Below are positions 9,901 through 17,197 of a DNA stretch of 64,000 nucleotides, piece by piece; positions within the stretch are counted from its first letter, which is position 1, and each line of letters begins with the position of its first letter. The notes under the pieces were generated by a model. That model worked only from the letters and a program-made list of their open reading frames with translations, was not told where the DNA came from and ran no database searches. The position numbers and the translations under genes were made by a program. Location of the stretch: positions 275,721 through 339,720 of the forward strand of contig NZ_BMFG01000003.1 in NCBI RefSeq assembly GCF_014638005.1, given 5' to 3'. The stretch is from Flavobacterium orientale (lineage in GTDB: Bacteria; Bacteroidota; Bacteroidia; Flavobacteriales; Flavobacteriaceae).

Positions 9901-11747
9901 AATTCATCTATATCTTTTTCAAGCGTTCTAGCATCAATTGTTTTTTTAAGATCAGCAATTTGTTGATTAATTAATGCAACTTTTTCTTGATATGGAATTA
10001 AAGCATTGTCTTGCAGTAGAAAAGAAACACACGCATTGGAAAGTTCATCTGCTCTTTCATGCAATTGTTTTTCTAGCGATTCGAGCAACGGAATTTCTAC
10101 ATATTTTAATTCTTTTGCACCAATTAATTCGCCACGTAAGGCACGAATTTGTGACAAAGCAGCAATGTATTGATCTAATGATTGATAGGAAACAACACTA
10201 GTGTCTGATAAAATCTTTTCACATTTTTCTTCTAATTCGGCAACCGTTTGAGCAGTTTTATTTTTAATTTCTTGGGCTTTCTCAAATTCATTAATCGCTG
10301 CATGAGCAATTTTTCTGATTTCGAGTAAAGGTTCGTTGAGTTGATGTACTTCTTTTTCGCCAAGGAAATAATAGCTGTCTAAAATGATCGTAGCTTGTTT
10401 GACAATATCATCATACAAACCCGAATACGAATCTTTTTTAGACAATAAAATGTTTAATTCCTGCGATTCTGCCATCACTCGAACCAAATCTTTATTCCCA
10501 ATTTTGTATAATAGATTATTTTTTAACGAATCGTCAATTGTAATTTCTTTGGTAAAAGGAGTTTGCCAAATTTGAATTAAATGGTGTTTGGTTTCTTCAT
10601 TCGATTTAAAATAAGCCAATTTTCCGTTATCAAACAATGTAAAACCATTACAATTAATTGGCGTTTCAATGGTTTGTTTAATGATGTTGTACGGAATTAG
10701 CAAATAATCATACGATTGCTCGTCGTAGAAAACAAACATGAAATTTTCGCCATTATTTCCAACGATTCTTCTTTTAAAATAAACCGGTTTATCTTCCGAA
10801 GCAATCACACGAATTTCTCCGGTTTGCAAAGCGTAGCCATTTGGATAAATAACCCCTTGATTTTCGGGCAAAAGAATAATGGAATATTTTAGCGAATCAA
10901 CTCGTGCAACTTTCTTCTCTTTGTGGTTATAGATGAAAAAACGTTCTGCTTCTTGATACGGTTTTATCTTAAAAATAACCAAATTGTTATAATCAAAATA
11001 ATGAATTTCAGCATCATCTAACGTTTGATCTTTGTGAGCAACATCTTCGCTATAAATTCCTTTTCCACTGTTGGTATTGTCTTCAATTTTAATGGTAATA
11101 TCGCCACCGATTGCTTCCACAAAAACTTTATCGGCTAATGAAACGTGCGGATGACTTCCTTTGCGTTGCATTTCGCGAGTAACTTTTGTCCAAACAAACT
11201 CTTGTTGAGTGGGATATTTTACCTCGGCTGCACTTCTGGCATCCACAAAAGTTAGTGTATTGTCTTTAATTAACCATTTGAACGCTTTAATATCCGAAGC
11301 ACTATTGGATAATTGAAACACAAAATACAGGTAGTTTTGTGTAATGTGAAAGCGAACAAAAAGGGTGTTTCGGTAGTATTTATAGAGGTTTTTGAATTCT
11401 TCAATAAACGTCTCATCTTCAATAAACTGAATAGGTTGCGGTTCAAAACGATTATCGATTAACAAATAAGCCGAAAAAACATCGTTTAAATTTATTTCAG
11501 TTCGCAAACCTAAATGCGTATTGTGTCCAACTAAACACAGATTTCCTAACGAGAAAATGTCTTTTATCTGGCAATTTTGATCGGTTGAGATACGTTCATT
11601 CGCAATTAGCGAAAAATCAACACCTCCAAATACCTTTTTTCGATCTTCGTTTAAAGCTTGAATGCGTTGAATTAAATTTTCTTTTTGTTCATTCAATCGG
11701 TTTTGAATGATTTCGTATGTACCCGTATTTAATTGTTCGTTGCTCAT
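6939..11747 (-). CDS. Giant coiled-coil AAA+ ATPase ('DNA repair ATPase'-type)
   Basis: The protein has about 1602 residues from the ATG at 11747 (MSNEQLNTGTYEIIQ); an ATG at 11792 would add 15 basic/hydrophobic residues and cannot be excluded. The N-terminal ~430 residues are beta-rich with regularly spaced short strands, possibly a propeller. Residues ~430-830 are strongly heptad-like coiled coil, and a helical region follows. The AAA+ domain is near the C-terminus: Walker A PPGYGKTT with Lys1255 and Walker B YLDDIQ with Asp1317-Asp1318. Relatives are often annotated 'DNA repair ATPase', but I see no DNA-binding or nuclease motif. Its neighbours (flotillin, membrane OB-fold protein, PspA) point to a membrane-associated role, perhaps remodelling a coiled-coil scaffold. 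That role is inferred, not established. Confidence 0.8.
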   Translation of the reverse strand: MSNEQLNTGTYEIIQNRLNEQKENLIQRIQALNEDRKKVFGGVDFSLIANERISTDQNCQIKDIFSLGNLCLVGHNTHLGLRTEINLNDVFSAYLLIDNRFEPQPIQFIEDETFIEEFKNLYKYYRNTLFVRFHITQNYLYFVFQLSNSASDIKAFKWLIKDNTLTFVDARSAAEVKYPTQQEFVWTKVTREMQRKGSHPHVSLADKVFVEAIGGDITIKIEDNTNSGKGIYSEDVAHKDQTLDDAEIHYFDYNNLVIFKIKPYQEAERFFIYNHKEKKVARVDSLKYSIILLPENQGVIYPNGYALQTGEIRVIASEDKPVYFKRRIVGNNGENFMFVFYDEQSYDYLLIPYNIIKQTIETPINCNGFTLFDNGKLAYFKSNEETKHHLIQIWQTPFTKEITIDDSLKNNLLYKIGNKDLVRVMAESQELNILLSKKDSYSGLYDDIVKQATIILDSYYFLGEKEVHQLNEPLLEIRKIAHAAINEFEKAQEIKNKTAQTVAELEEKCEKILSDTSVVSYQSLDQYIAALSQIRALRGELIGAKELKYVEIPLLESLEKQLHERADELSNACVSFLLQDNALIPYQEKVALINQQIADLKKTIDARTLEKDIDELALQLELLVDIVNNLKIEDASQSTQIIENISLIFAQINQQRIELNNKKREISGKELSADFKAQITLFDQTVINFLELANTAEKCDDFLNKLSIQLEEMEAKFVDFDDFIQQISEKREEVYGHFQSKAVQLTEARNKRTTQLYQSAERILKGVKNKAASFATETEINGYFASDLMIEKVRDIANQLKELNDSNKSEEVNTLLKTAQQEAVRKLKDKNEIYEDGDAVIAFGDYKFAVNKQKLDLTLVLKDQNYFYHLTGTNFYQPVEFEEIEQYKEVWNQEFISENHKVKRFEYMAWEIFLQQENIVPESVNLQRVQEFMAAHFGEGLVKGVHDVDALVILQHLQQINNELGVLKYTPSERALAQLFWFFLNEEDKAFYEKQFSAVSLLKETFSSSEQFKYLNKRLSQKIDEFNITFDGFDLVSSYRTAVYLKKENRKAFSISKIAADAYERFFKSLKEKGKDVVFINQVKDLYSYPSACYDIVENALKTFLIEENITISQAFIEEIAAFVLTQNYHKKQIVNINSSVEIQGLKSIESNLTYTLDYYEFSARLDYFHSKLKPAFLALQQLKKQWVDAKKKELKLHTFTSQVLTSFVRNKLINDVYFPLIGANLAKQIGAIGDNKRTDRMGMLLLVSPPGYGKTTLMEYLADRMGLVFMKINGPSIGNEITSTDPSEAKNAGARQELEKLNLAFEMGDNVMLYLDDIQHCNPEFLQKFISLADGQRKIEGIYNGEAKTYDLRSKRFCLVMAGNPYTESGDKFQIPDMLANRADTYNLGDISGSRGDLFDLSLIENALMSNEYMVRLTQPAYQNLYKLYDAILQNDTNYDLEGNFSSQEIEDFKQVLAKIIQVRTTILKANALYIKSAAMSDDYRNEPNFKLQGSYRDMNKLVSKIQPILTEKEVENIVLNHYQNESQTLTNGAEANLLKLKELMQIQSEEEQNRWEEIKTTFVKNKLLKGVGGDDRMAQVIALLSEFSDGLNGIKDVLKK

Positions 11748-11830
11748 TAATTTTTGGTAAAATTTTAAAAGTCTTTTTTTTAAAAACTTCAATTAGCTTT
11801 GAAATCAAAGGAAAGCAAAAGAAAAACCAG

Positions 11831-11863
11831 AATAATTCTCTACTAAAAGAGTAGAGAATTATT
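11831..11863 (-). promoter_or_regulatory. Perfect 14-bp hairpin between flotillin and ATPase genes
   Basis: AATAATTCTCTACT (11831-11844) and its exact complement (11850-11863) flank a five-base loop. In the direction of transcription it lies 26 nt after the flotillin stop and 84 nt before the ATPase ATG. The next bases read CTGG then a short T-run, so it may act as a weak terminator or an RNA-processing hairpin that lowers expression of the ATPase relative to the upstream genes. Confidence 0.6.
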
Positions 11864-11888
11864 TAGTTTAGAATGAATCGATTAAATT

Positions 11889-13901
11889 TTACTTTAACGG
11901 TTTGTTGTCGATGCCTAAATGTTTAGCCATGTTCATAGCTCGGGCAAGAATTCCTTGCTCCTGATCATTGGCAACTCCTTTCAGTTGAAAAATCAAGGAA
12001 GCTACGCTTAGGTTTTTGATGTCTTCGGAGGAAATTTTATATTTTTCAACCATATTCATGATTTTGCCAATTAGGTTTTCATCGCCGTCATTACTTAGTA
12101 AAGCTTCTTTTACTAACTGTGCATTTTCGCTGTGTTGAATGAATTTGTCAATTCCTTTTCCGGCAGAAACTTGTCTTACCACATTGTCAAAGAAAGTGTT
12201 ATCTCCGCCCACAATGTCAATGTTAGCCGATTTGAATGCTTCCGCTAAAACCTGAGCTTGTGCTTGAGCAATATCTTTTTGAATGGCAATTTCAGCTAAT
12301 TCTACTTCTTTTTCTTTGGCTAAGGTTAATCTAAACTCTTCGTGATCTTTTCCGGCATCGTTTAGTTTTTTCATTGCTTCAGCTTTTTCGGTAATTCCGG
12401 CTGCTTCTGCAAAAGCTTTTTCTTTGATTACTTCGGCTTGTGCCAAACCTTCTTGTTTGTTGGCAGCCGCTTTTTTCTCAATGATGTTTGCTTCAATGAA
12501 ACCTTGTTTTTCCATAGCTTCTGCTTTGGCATGCATTACTTGAGCTTCCGATAAACCAACAGTTGCTTCTTCTTTTGCTTGAGCATCGGCAATGATTTTA
12601 CGAGCATCGGCTTCTTTTTCGGCAGCATCGCGTTTGGCTTGTGCTTCGATCACATATTTTTGAGCATCTTTTTCAGCCGATTGTTTTCTGGCTTCTGCAT
12701 CACGAGTCATGGCAATCAAGTTTTCTTCTGCTTCACGAGAAGCAACAATCAATTGTACTTGTTTTTCTCTTTCGGCACCTTTGAATGCTTCCACATCATA
12801 AATATTTTGTTGTTCTTCTACCACCGTTTTTTCTTTTACTAAACGTTCGCGAATAACATCTTGAATATTTTTCTTTTCAACCTCTACTGCTTTGTCTTTT
12901 TCAATATCGGCTAAAGCTACTACTCGTTCTCTTTCAGTAGCTTCCAGCATTCGGTCTTTTTGAACTCTTTCTGTTTCAACTAATTCGGCTCTTTCTTTAT
13001 TTTTTGCCGCAATAACAACTTGTCGTTGTTTGTTTTCTTCGGCCACTTGAAGGGTTTCTTCTGTAGCAATTCTAACTGATTCAGATTTTAATCTTTCTTC
13101 TTCGGCAACTTTCAAAATCTCAGCATTTTCTCTGGATTGAATGTTGGCAATTTCTCTGCGTTGTTGTTCTTCTTTTTCAGCCAATTGTTTTTCTAATTCA
13201 AGAATTGTTTCTCTTGCTTCAACATCTTGCTTTTTGATGGTTTTTTCTTCATCTCTTCTAACCAAATTGGCTTTAATGTTTTGATTGGCAGTTAATTCAG
13301 TAATTTTTTTAATCCCTTCTGCATCCAAAATATTGTCTTTATTTAGGTGTTGCAAAGAGGTTTGTTCTAAATAGTCTATGGCACAATCATCCAATACATA
13401 ACCGTTTAAGTCGGTTCCGATAATATTTAAAATTTCTTGACGGAATTCGCTTCGAGCTTCATACAATTCAATAAAATCGAATTTTTTACCCACTGTTTTT
13501 AACGCCTCAGAAAATTTTGCTTCAAACAATTCTCTTAACGTAGCGATATCAGAAGCTCTTTGGCAACCGATGGTTTGTCCCACATTCACAATGTCATCAA
13601 CCGATTTGTTTACACGAACAAAGAAGGCCACTTGAATGTCGGCACGCATATTGTCTTTACAAATTAATCCGTCTTTTCCTTCTCTGGATATTTCTAATTT
13701 TTTTACTGAAATATCCATATATTCCAAACGATGAATAACAGGAATTACAACTCCGGCATTAAAAAACACTTTAGCTCCACCATAACCGGTTCTTAGAAGA
13801 ACAACTCCTTGAACGGTTTTTTTGTACATGGATAAAATCCAAAAAATTAAGCCAAAAAAAGCAATTACAATAACAGCAATTGTAACATAAAATGTAGTCA
13901 T
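11889..13901 (-). CDS. Flotillin-family (SPFH/band 7) membrane scaffold, YqiK-like
   Basis: This 670-residue protein has one N-terminal membrane helix (FYVTIAVIVIAFFGLIFWIL), an SPFH/band-7 domain over about residues 30-200, and a long Ala/Glu-rich coiled coil to about residue 540 with repeated EAQAKRDAAEKEADARK-type segments. The C-terminal part ends with helices like those of YqiK/FloT. Flotillins form rings that organise membrane microdomains. In E. coli the YqiJ (OB-fold)-YqiK (flotillin) pair has the same arrangement as the neighbouring gene at 13941. PspA follows upstream in the same direction, so the products probably act together on the inner membrane. The gap of 39 bp to the OB-fold gene fits one operon. 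Confidence 0.9.
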   Translation of the reverse strand: MTTFYVTIAVIVIAFFGLIFWILSMYKKTVQGVVLLRTGYGGAKVFFNAGVVIPVIHRLEYMDISVKKLEISREGKDGLICKDNMRADIQVAFFVRVNKSVDDIVNVGQTIGCQRASDIATLRELFEAKFSEALKTVGKKFDFIELYEARSEFRQEILNIIGTDLNGYVLDDCAIDYLEQTSLQHLNKDNILDAEGIKKITELTANQNIKANLVRRDEEKTIKKQDVEARETILELEKQLAEKEEQQRREIANIQSRENAEILKVAEEERLKSESVRIATEETLQVAEENKQRQVVIAAKNKERAELVETERVQKDRMLEATERERVVALADIEKDKAVEVEKKNIQDVIRERLVKEKTVVEEQQNIYDVEAFKGAEREKQVQLIVASREAEENLIAMTRDAEARKQSAEKDAQKYVIEAQAKRDAAEKEADARKIIADAQAKEEATVGLSEAQVMHAKAEAMEKQGFIEANIIEKKAAANKQEGLAQAEVIKEKAFAEAAGITEKAEAMKKLNDAGKDHEEFRLTLAKEKEVELAEIAIQKDIAQAQAQVLAEAFKSANIDIVGGDNTFFDNVVRQVSAGKGIDKFIQHSENAQLVKEALLSNDGDENLIGKIMNMVEKYKISSEDIKNLSVASLIFQLKGVANDQEQGILARAMNMAKHLGIDNKPLK

Positions 13902-13940
13902 AAGGTTAGATTTAGAATATTAATGTGTTTTTAATGGTGT

Positions 13941-14591
13941 TTATAGTTCGTATGATTTTTCAATTAAATAGAATTTTTTATCAGGATTTTCATCCACAAT
14001 GCAAGCCTTTTCGCCTTCTTTCAAAAGCGAACCGTCTTTGCTTTTTACTAAAAGTTTTATCGGGTCTTTGTTAATTACTAATTCAAGCATTCCTAATTTA
14101 TCTTTTTCAATGGTTGATTTTAGCACGCCAACTCTTCCTAAATAATCATACGCGATTTCTCCTTTGTGATTAATTTCTTTAAAAATTGGTTTCAAAGGCA
14201 TACTAATATATTTTGTAATAAATAAACTAGCAATAAAAGCAGGAACAATGGTGATAAAATACATCCAATAAGGCAAGGGAATAAAGTAACTAATGTTCAC
14301 ATTAATCAGCCAAGTAAACAACAAAACGAGCGTTATAAAAAAGGTAATAGGAATGATATCCAAATTTAAAAACTTTAAAAATTGAATAAAAGAAGATGGA
14401 TCTTGAGGTACTTCAACCGTTGCGTCGGGAGCATCAAAATCAGCATCCATGTCAGCATCAAAATCAATATCATAATCGCCTACACCGGTAATCATTGTAA
14501 ATATCCAATACACCACACTTAAAATTAAAAGAATGGAAAGAATGGTATTTGCCGGATTAAATGAAACTTCTAGTAACTCGTTTAAATTCAT
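13941..14591 (-). CDS. Membrane OB-fold (NfeD/YqiJ-like) protein
   Basis: The 216-residue protein has hydrophobic helices at about residues 14-36, 78-100 and 103-126, then a C-terminal soluble domain of about 80 residues (HKGEIAYDYLGRVGVLKSTI and following beta strands) that fits the OB fold of NfeD/YqiJ partners of flotillins. Between helices 1 and 2 lies a strikingly acidic segment, DYDIDFDADMDADFDAPD. Such proteins are encoded next to SPFH proteins and are thought to help them assemble. The start lies 2 bp after the PspA stop and the gene is followed by the flotillin, so they are almost certainly cotranscribed. Confidence 0.82.
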   Translation of the reverse strand: MNLNELLEVSFNPANTILSILLILSVVYWIFTMITGVGDYDIDFDADMDADFDAPDATVEVPQDPSSFIQFLKFLNLDIIPITFFITLVLLFTWLINVNISYFIPLPYWMYFITIVPAFIASLFITKYISMPLKPIFKEINHKGEIAYDYLGRVGVLKSTIEKDKLGMLELVINKDPIKLLVKSKDGSLLKEGEKACIVDENPDKKFYLIEKSYEL

Positions 14592-14593
14592 AC

Positions 14594-15295
14594 TTAATTA
14601 GCGTTGAATTGTTCTTTAAGTTTTTGCAATTCCATTTCAGCATGAGCATCGGATGTGTCTACTGCTGCGTTAATTTCTTGGTCAATACTTTTTGAAGCAT
14701 CTGCAATATGGCTATAAGCATCTGCCAAGGCTTCTTGTTGCAACACTTTGTCTTTCATTTTTTCTAACATAGAAATCGTGCTATCAGAATCGATTTGAGT
14801 CATTTTTTTGTTAATGTCTTGCGTAGCTTTACTTACTTGTACGCGAGCTCGTAAGGTTTTTAATTCACCTTCCCATTTAGAAATTGTAGATTTTAAAGCG
14901 TTGATGTTATTTTGCATTTTATCCACATCAGTTTCTAATTTCTGACGTTCTTTATCCGCAATTTGAGCATCCATCATTGATTGTTCTTTCTTTTTTAAAG
15001 CTTCTTTGGCTAATCGGTCTGCTTCTTCAATTGGCATTTCTTCTTTAACACCTTTTTGAACCAAAAGCATGGCCTTGTTTTGATAATCATTCGATTGATT
15101 AATCAACGATTCTTGTTCGTTTTTTCTACGAATTGACAACGCTTTCACTTGAGCAAGTGCTTGAATACTTTGATCTAATTGATCTTTCATTTCTCTGATT
15201 CCTTGTTCGGTCATTTTTATAGGGTCTTCCAAACTGTTTACGGCAGAATGTGCCTCAGCTTTACCTATTCTAAAAAGTCTTTTAATAATGTTCAT
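14594..15295 (-). CDS. pspA: PspA/IM30 family membrane-stress protein
   Basis: The 233-residue length and nearly continuous coiled coil match PspA/IM30 (ESCRT-III-like) proteins, which bind stressed inner membranes and form rods or rings. The N-terminal amphipathic helix MNIIKRLFRIGKAEAHSAVN is followed by LEDPIKMTEQGIREMKDQLD, the conserved start of helix 1. The long heptad region (KAMLLVQKGVKEEMPIEEAD) and the C-terminal helices around MLEKMKDKVLQQEALADAY fit the family. It is first in a tight run with the OB-fold and flotillin genes, a recurring PspA context; no pspB, pspC or pspF homolog is visible. Transcription probably starts in the 137-bp gap upstream, which lacks a clear -7 match. 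Confidence 0.9.
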   Translation of the reverse strand: MNIIKRLFRIGKAEAHSAVNSLEDPIKMTEQGIREMKDQLDQSIQALAQVKALSIRRKNEQESLINQSNDYQNKAMLLVQKGVKEEMPIEEADRLAKEALKKKEQSMMDAQIADKERQKLETDVDKMQNNINALKSTISKWEGELKTLRARVQVSKATQDINKKMTQIDSDSTISMLEKMKDKVLQQEALADAYSHIADASKSIDQEINAAVDTSDAHAEMELQKLKEQFNAN

Positions 15296-15432
15296 GATAT
15301 TGAGTGTATTATAAGGTTAATATTAATGTTTTTTTTTGAATTATTTTAAAATTTGAAATAATATTTTGGTTAAGAAACAAACGATGTGAAAGATAAAATA
15401 TACCATTTTGACAATCAGTTTTTTAGTTAAAA
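15296..15432. other. 137-bp AT-rich gap upstream of pspA
   Basis: No open frame, RNA gene or clear TAnnTTTG on the minus strand was seen here. A promoter for the pspA unit, or read-through from the upstream small gene, are both possible. Confidence 0.4.
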
Positions 15433-15831
15433 TTATTTGCTAAACGAAATCATTTCCGTTGAATATTCGCTAATTAGTAAACTCAACGAATTAATTGTAG
15501 CAATCAATTCATTTTGATTTAAGTTTTCGGTTTGAAGCGTATCTCTAAAAATCACTTTTTCTCCACTTTCATCTAATACAAATGCACCATGAACAATGTC
15601 TCTGTTTTTAATCAACAATTGTTTAAAAATATCGTGCTGATTATTTTTGCAACGAAATAAAAACTGTTCAATAATTAAAATTTGAGGAGCAATTACAATC
15701 ATCATGTTTTTTATTCCTTCATTTTCTTTTTCAATGATAAAAGTTTGATGCTCTTCATTTTCCAGTTGAATATAATACTCCAGTTCTAGTAACCAATTTT
15801 TTACTCTTGAAAACAATTTTAAATCTTCCAT
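15433..15831 (-). CDS. Small CesT/YbjN-like (type III chaperone-fold) protein
   Basis: The 132-residue protein has an alternating alpha/beta pattern with a central segment NMMIVIAPQILIIEQFLFRC, then LLIKNRDIVHGAFVLDESGE and VIFRDTLQTENLNQNELIAT. This is the layout of CesT/YbjN-type small acidic folds, in which a beta strand with H-G-A/R-F is followed by a strand carrying D-E-x-G. No signal peptide or membrane helix is present, so it is cytoplasmic. It lies upstream of pspA in the same direction with a 137-bp gap. Proteins with this fold recur next to PspA genes, so a chaperone or adaptor role in the stress module is plausible. I base the fold call on pattern only. Confidence 0.6.
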   Translation of the reverse strand: MEDLKLFSRVKNWLLELEYYIQLENEEHQTFIIEKENEGIKNMMIVIAPQILIIEQFLFRCKNNQHDIFKQLLIKNRDIVHGAFVLDESGEKVIFRDTLQTENLNQNELIATINSLSLLISEYSTEMISFSK

Positions 15832-15859
15832 AAATTGATAGGTTTGAATGTTGATAAAA

Positions 15860-15867
15860 CAAATTTA
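15860..15867 (-). promoter_or_regulatory. Candidate -7 element for the CesT-like gene
   Basis: On the minus strand the sequence reads TAAATTTG, matching TAnnTTTG, 28 bp before the ATG at 15831. It lies in the divergent gap shared with the XRE regulator. Confidence 0.4.
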
Positions 15868-15883
15868 TACAAAATTTTTAATA

Positions 15884-15933
15884 TTGCAAATATTTTTAGC
15901 ATAAAAATCAATTTTAGTTGTTATATTTGCAAA
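15884..15933. promoter_or_regulatory. Two TTGCAAA boxes in the divergent XRE promoter region
   Basis: TTGCAAA occurs at 15884-15890 and 15927-15933, 43 bp apart (about four helical turns). The second overlaps the -7 element of the XRE gene. They are candidate operator sites for the adjacent regulator, inferred only from position and spacing. Confidence 0.3.
15922..15929 (+). promoter_or_regulatory. Candidate -7 element for the XRE regulator
   Basis: TATATTTG matches TAnnTTTG perfectly and lies 17 bp before the ATG at 15947. No spaced TTG at -33 was found. Confidence 0.5.
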
Positions 15934-15946
15934 AAAGAATAGCGGA

Positions 15947-16555
15947 ATGACATATTTTGGCACCAATTTAAAGAAGATAAGACAAATAAAAGGACTAAGC
16001 CAACAAGCTTTTGCTGAACTTATTGACTTAAATAGAGGAGTCATTAGTTCCTATGAAGAGGGAAGAGCAGAACCAAAGATTGAAACGCTTTTGCGAATTG
16101 CAACTTATTTTGGCATACCAACTGATGATATCATCTCAAAACCGCTGACGGTTAATCAATTAGCCAATTTTACATTAATTGAAGATAGTGTAACTTCATT
16201 ATCAGAAGAAAAAGTCCTTGCTATTCAGGAAATAAACCTAAAAGGAGAAAAGAAAGATATTGAGTTGCAAAAAATATTAGCACATTTTGATTTTGTTTTT
16301 TATGTAGATGAAAATTTAGCCAATAAAAGTAGCTATGAAAAAGATTCAATTTTATTCTTAAAAGAAGTAAAAAAAGAAACTAAAAATCACAGTCAGTATC
16401 TAACTTTAGAGAAAGGAATGGCTTTAATTTCTGAAAAATTCATTCCGGCTATTACAAATTATGCTATAGTTGGAGTCTTGGGAAGCTTACCCAATGATCA
16501 AAACACCATTCTACAACGCCTCAATTTACTTGAAAAAAAGGTTTTTGGGAAGTAA
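15947..16555 (+). CDS. XRE-family helix-turn-helix transcriptional regulator
   Basis: The 202-residue protein begins with a clear XRE/HTH_3 domain (residues ~5-65): LKKIRQIKGLSQQAFAELID, then the recognition-helix region NRGVISSYEEGRAEPKIETL. The remaining ~135 residues are helical with no recognised ligand-binding or peptidase domain; the C-terminal RLNLLEKKVFGK looks like a short coiled coil for dimerisation. It is divergent from the PspA/flotillin module with a 115-bp gap, the usual place for an autoregulator that also controls its neighbour. Nothing in the sequence proves that it regulates the stress genes. Confidence 0.88.
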   Translation: MTYFGTNLKKIRQIKGLSQQAFAELIDLNRGVISSYEEGRAEPKIETLLRIATYFGIPTDDIISKPLTVNQLANFTLIEDSVTSLSEEKVLAIQEINLKGEKKDIELQKILAHFDFVFYVDENLANKSSYEKDSILFLKEVKKETKNHSQYLTLEKGMALISEKFIPAITNYAIVGVLGSLPNDQNTILQRLNLLEKKVFGK

Positions 16556-16619
16556 TTTTTTTTGAATGTTTTATTTGGGTTATAAAAATCCAAAACAACC
16601 TATATTTCTTTATTTTTTT

Positions 16620-16627
16620 TAACTTTG
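16620..16627 (+). promoter_or_regulatory. Candidate -7 element for dut
   Basis: TAACTTTG matches TAnnTTTG, 58 bp upstream of the dut ATG. The surrounding 130-bp gap holds no other gene. Confidence 0.45.
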
Positions 16628-16685
16628 GTGATTAAATTTAAGCATAATCATCAAAAGATATTTTATTTTCAATAAAGAAGAAAAA

Positions 16686-17120
16686 ATGAACATCAAAATC
16701 ATCAATAAATCACAACATCCCTTACCCAACTACGAAACAATTGCTTCTGCCGGAATGGATTTAAGAGCCAATTTATCAGAACCAATTACCTTAAAATCAT
16801 TAGAAAGAACCATCGTTAAAACAGGTTTGTTTATTGAACTGCCAATTGGTTACGAAGCTCAAGTTCGTCCACGTAGCGGATTAGCTGCCAAAAAAGGAAT
16901 CACCGTTTTAAATTCTCCCGGTACAGTTGATGCTGATTATCGTGGTGAAATCGGGGTAATTTTAGTAAATTTATCCCATGATGAATTTGTCATCGAAAAC
17001 GGTGAGCGAATCGCTCAATTAATCATTGCGAAACACGAAAGAGCTGAATGGCTGGAAGTGGAAGAATTATCAGAAACATCCAGAGGTGAAGGTGGTTTTG
17101 GCAGCACAGGCGTGAAATAG
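16686..17120 (+). CDS. dut: dUTP diphosphatase (dUTPase)
   Basis: It hydrolyses dUTP to dUMP and pyrophosphate, keeping uracil out of DNA and supplying dUMP for thymidylate synthesis. At 144 residues it has the trimeric dUTPase length and all five motifs in order: AGMDLRA (1), [11 protein letters not shown] (2), [14 protein letters not shown] (3), GERIAQLII (4) and the C-terminal [11 protein letters not shown] (5) that closes over the active site. Motif 3 contains the catalytic aspartate of DADYRG. The envelope genes that follow from 17198 are separated by a 77-bp gap with a small repeat. Confidence 0.98.
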   Translation: MNIKIINKSQHPLPNYETIASAGMDLRANLSEPITLKSLERTIVKTGLFIELPIGYEAQVRPRSGLAAKKGITVLNSPGTVDADYRGEIGVILVNLSHDEFVIENGERIAQLIIAKHERAEWLEVEELSETSRGEGGFGSTGVK

Positions 17121-17142
17121 TTTAATTATAAATTCAAAAATA

Positions 17143-17190
17143 ACCTTTGTGAACTTTGCGAAATATCTTTGCAAGCTTTGCGGTTAAAAT
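17143..17190 (+). repeat. CTTTG-rich intergenic element with embedded -7 box
   Basis: Four CTTTG-type units (CTTTGTGAA, CTTTGCGAA, ATCTTTGCAAG, CTTTGCGG) follow each other between dut and the nucleotidyltransferase and end in TTAAAAT. Within the element TATCTTTG (17164-17171) matches the -7 consensus and would start transcription about 20 bp before the ATG at 17198. From memory, similar CTTTGCG elements are scattered in Flavobacterium intergenic regions. Confidence 0.55.
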
Positions 17191-17197
17191 AAAAAAT

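Noticed and set aside
17156..17197. Longer start of the sugar nucleotidyltransferase
   Set aside because: The extension is encoded by the CTTTG repeat and is not part of the family fold.
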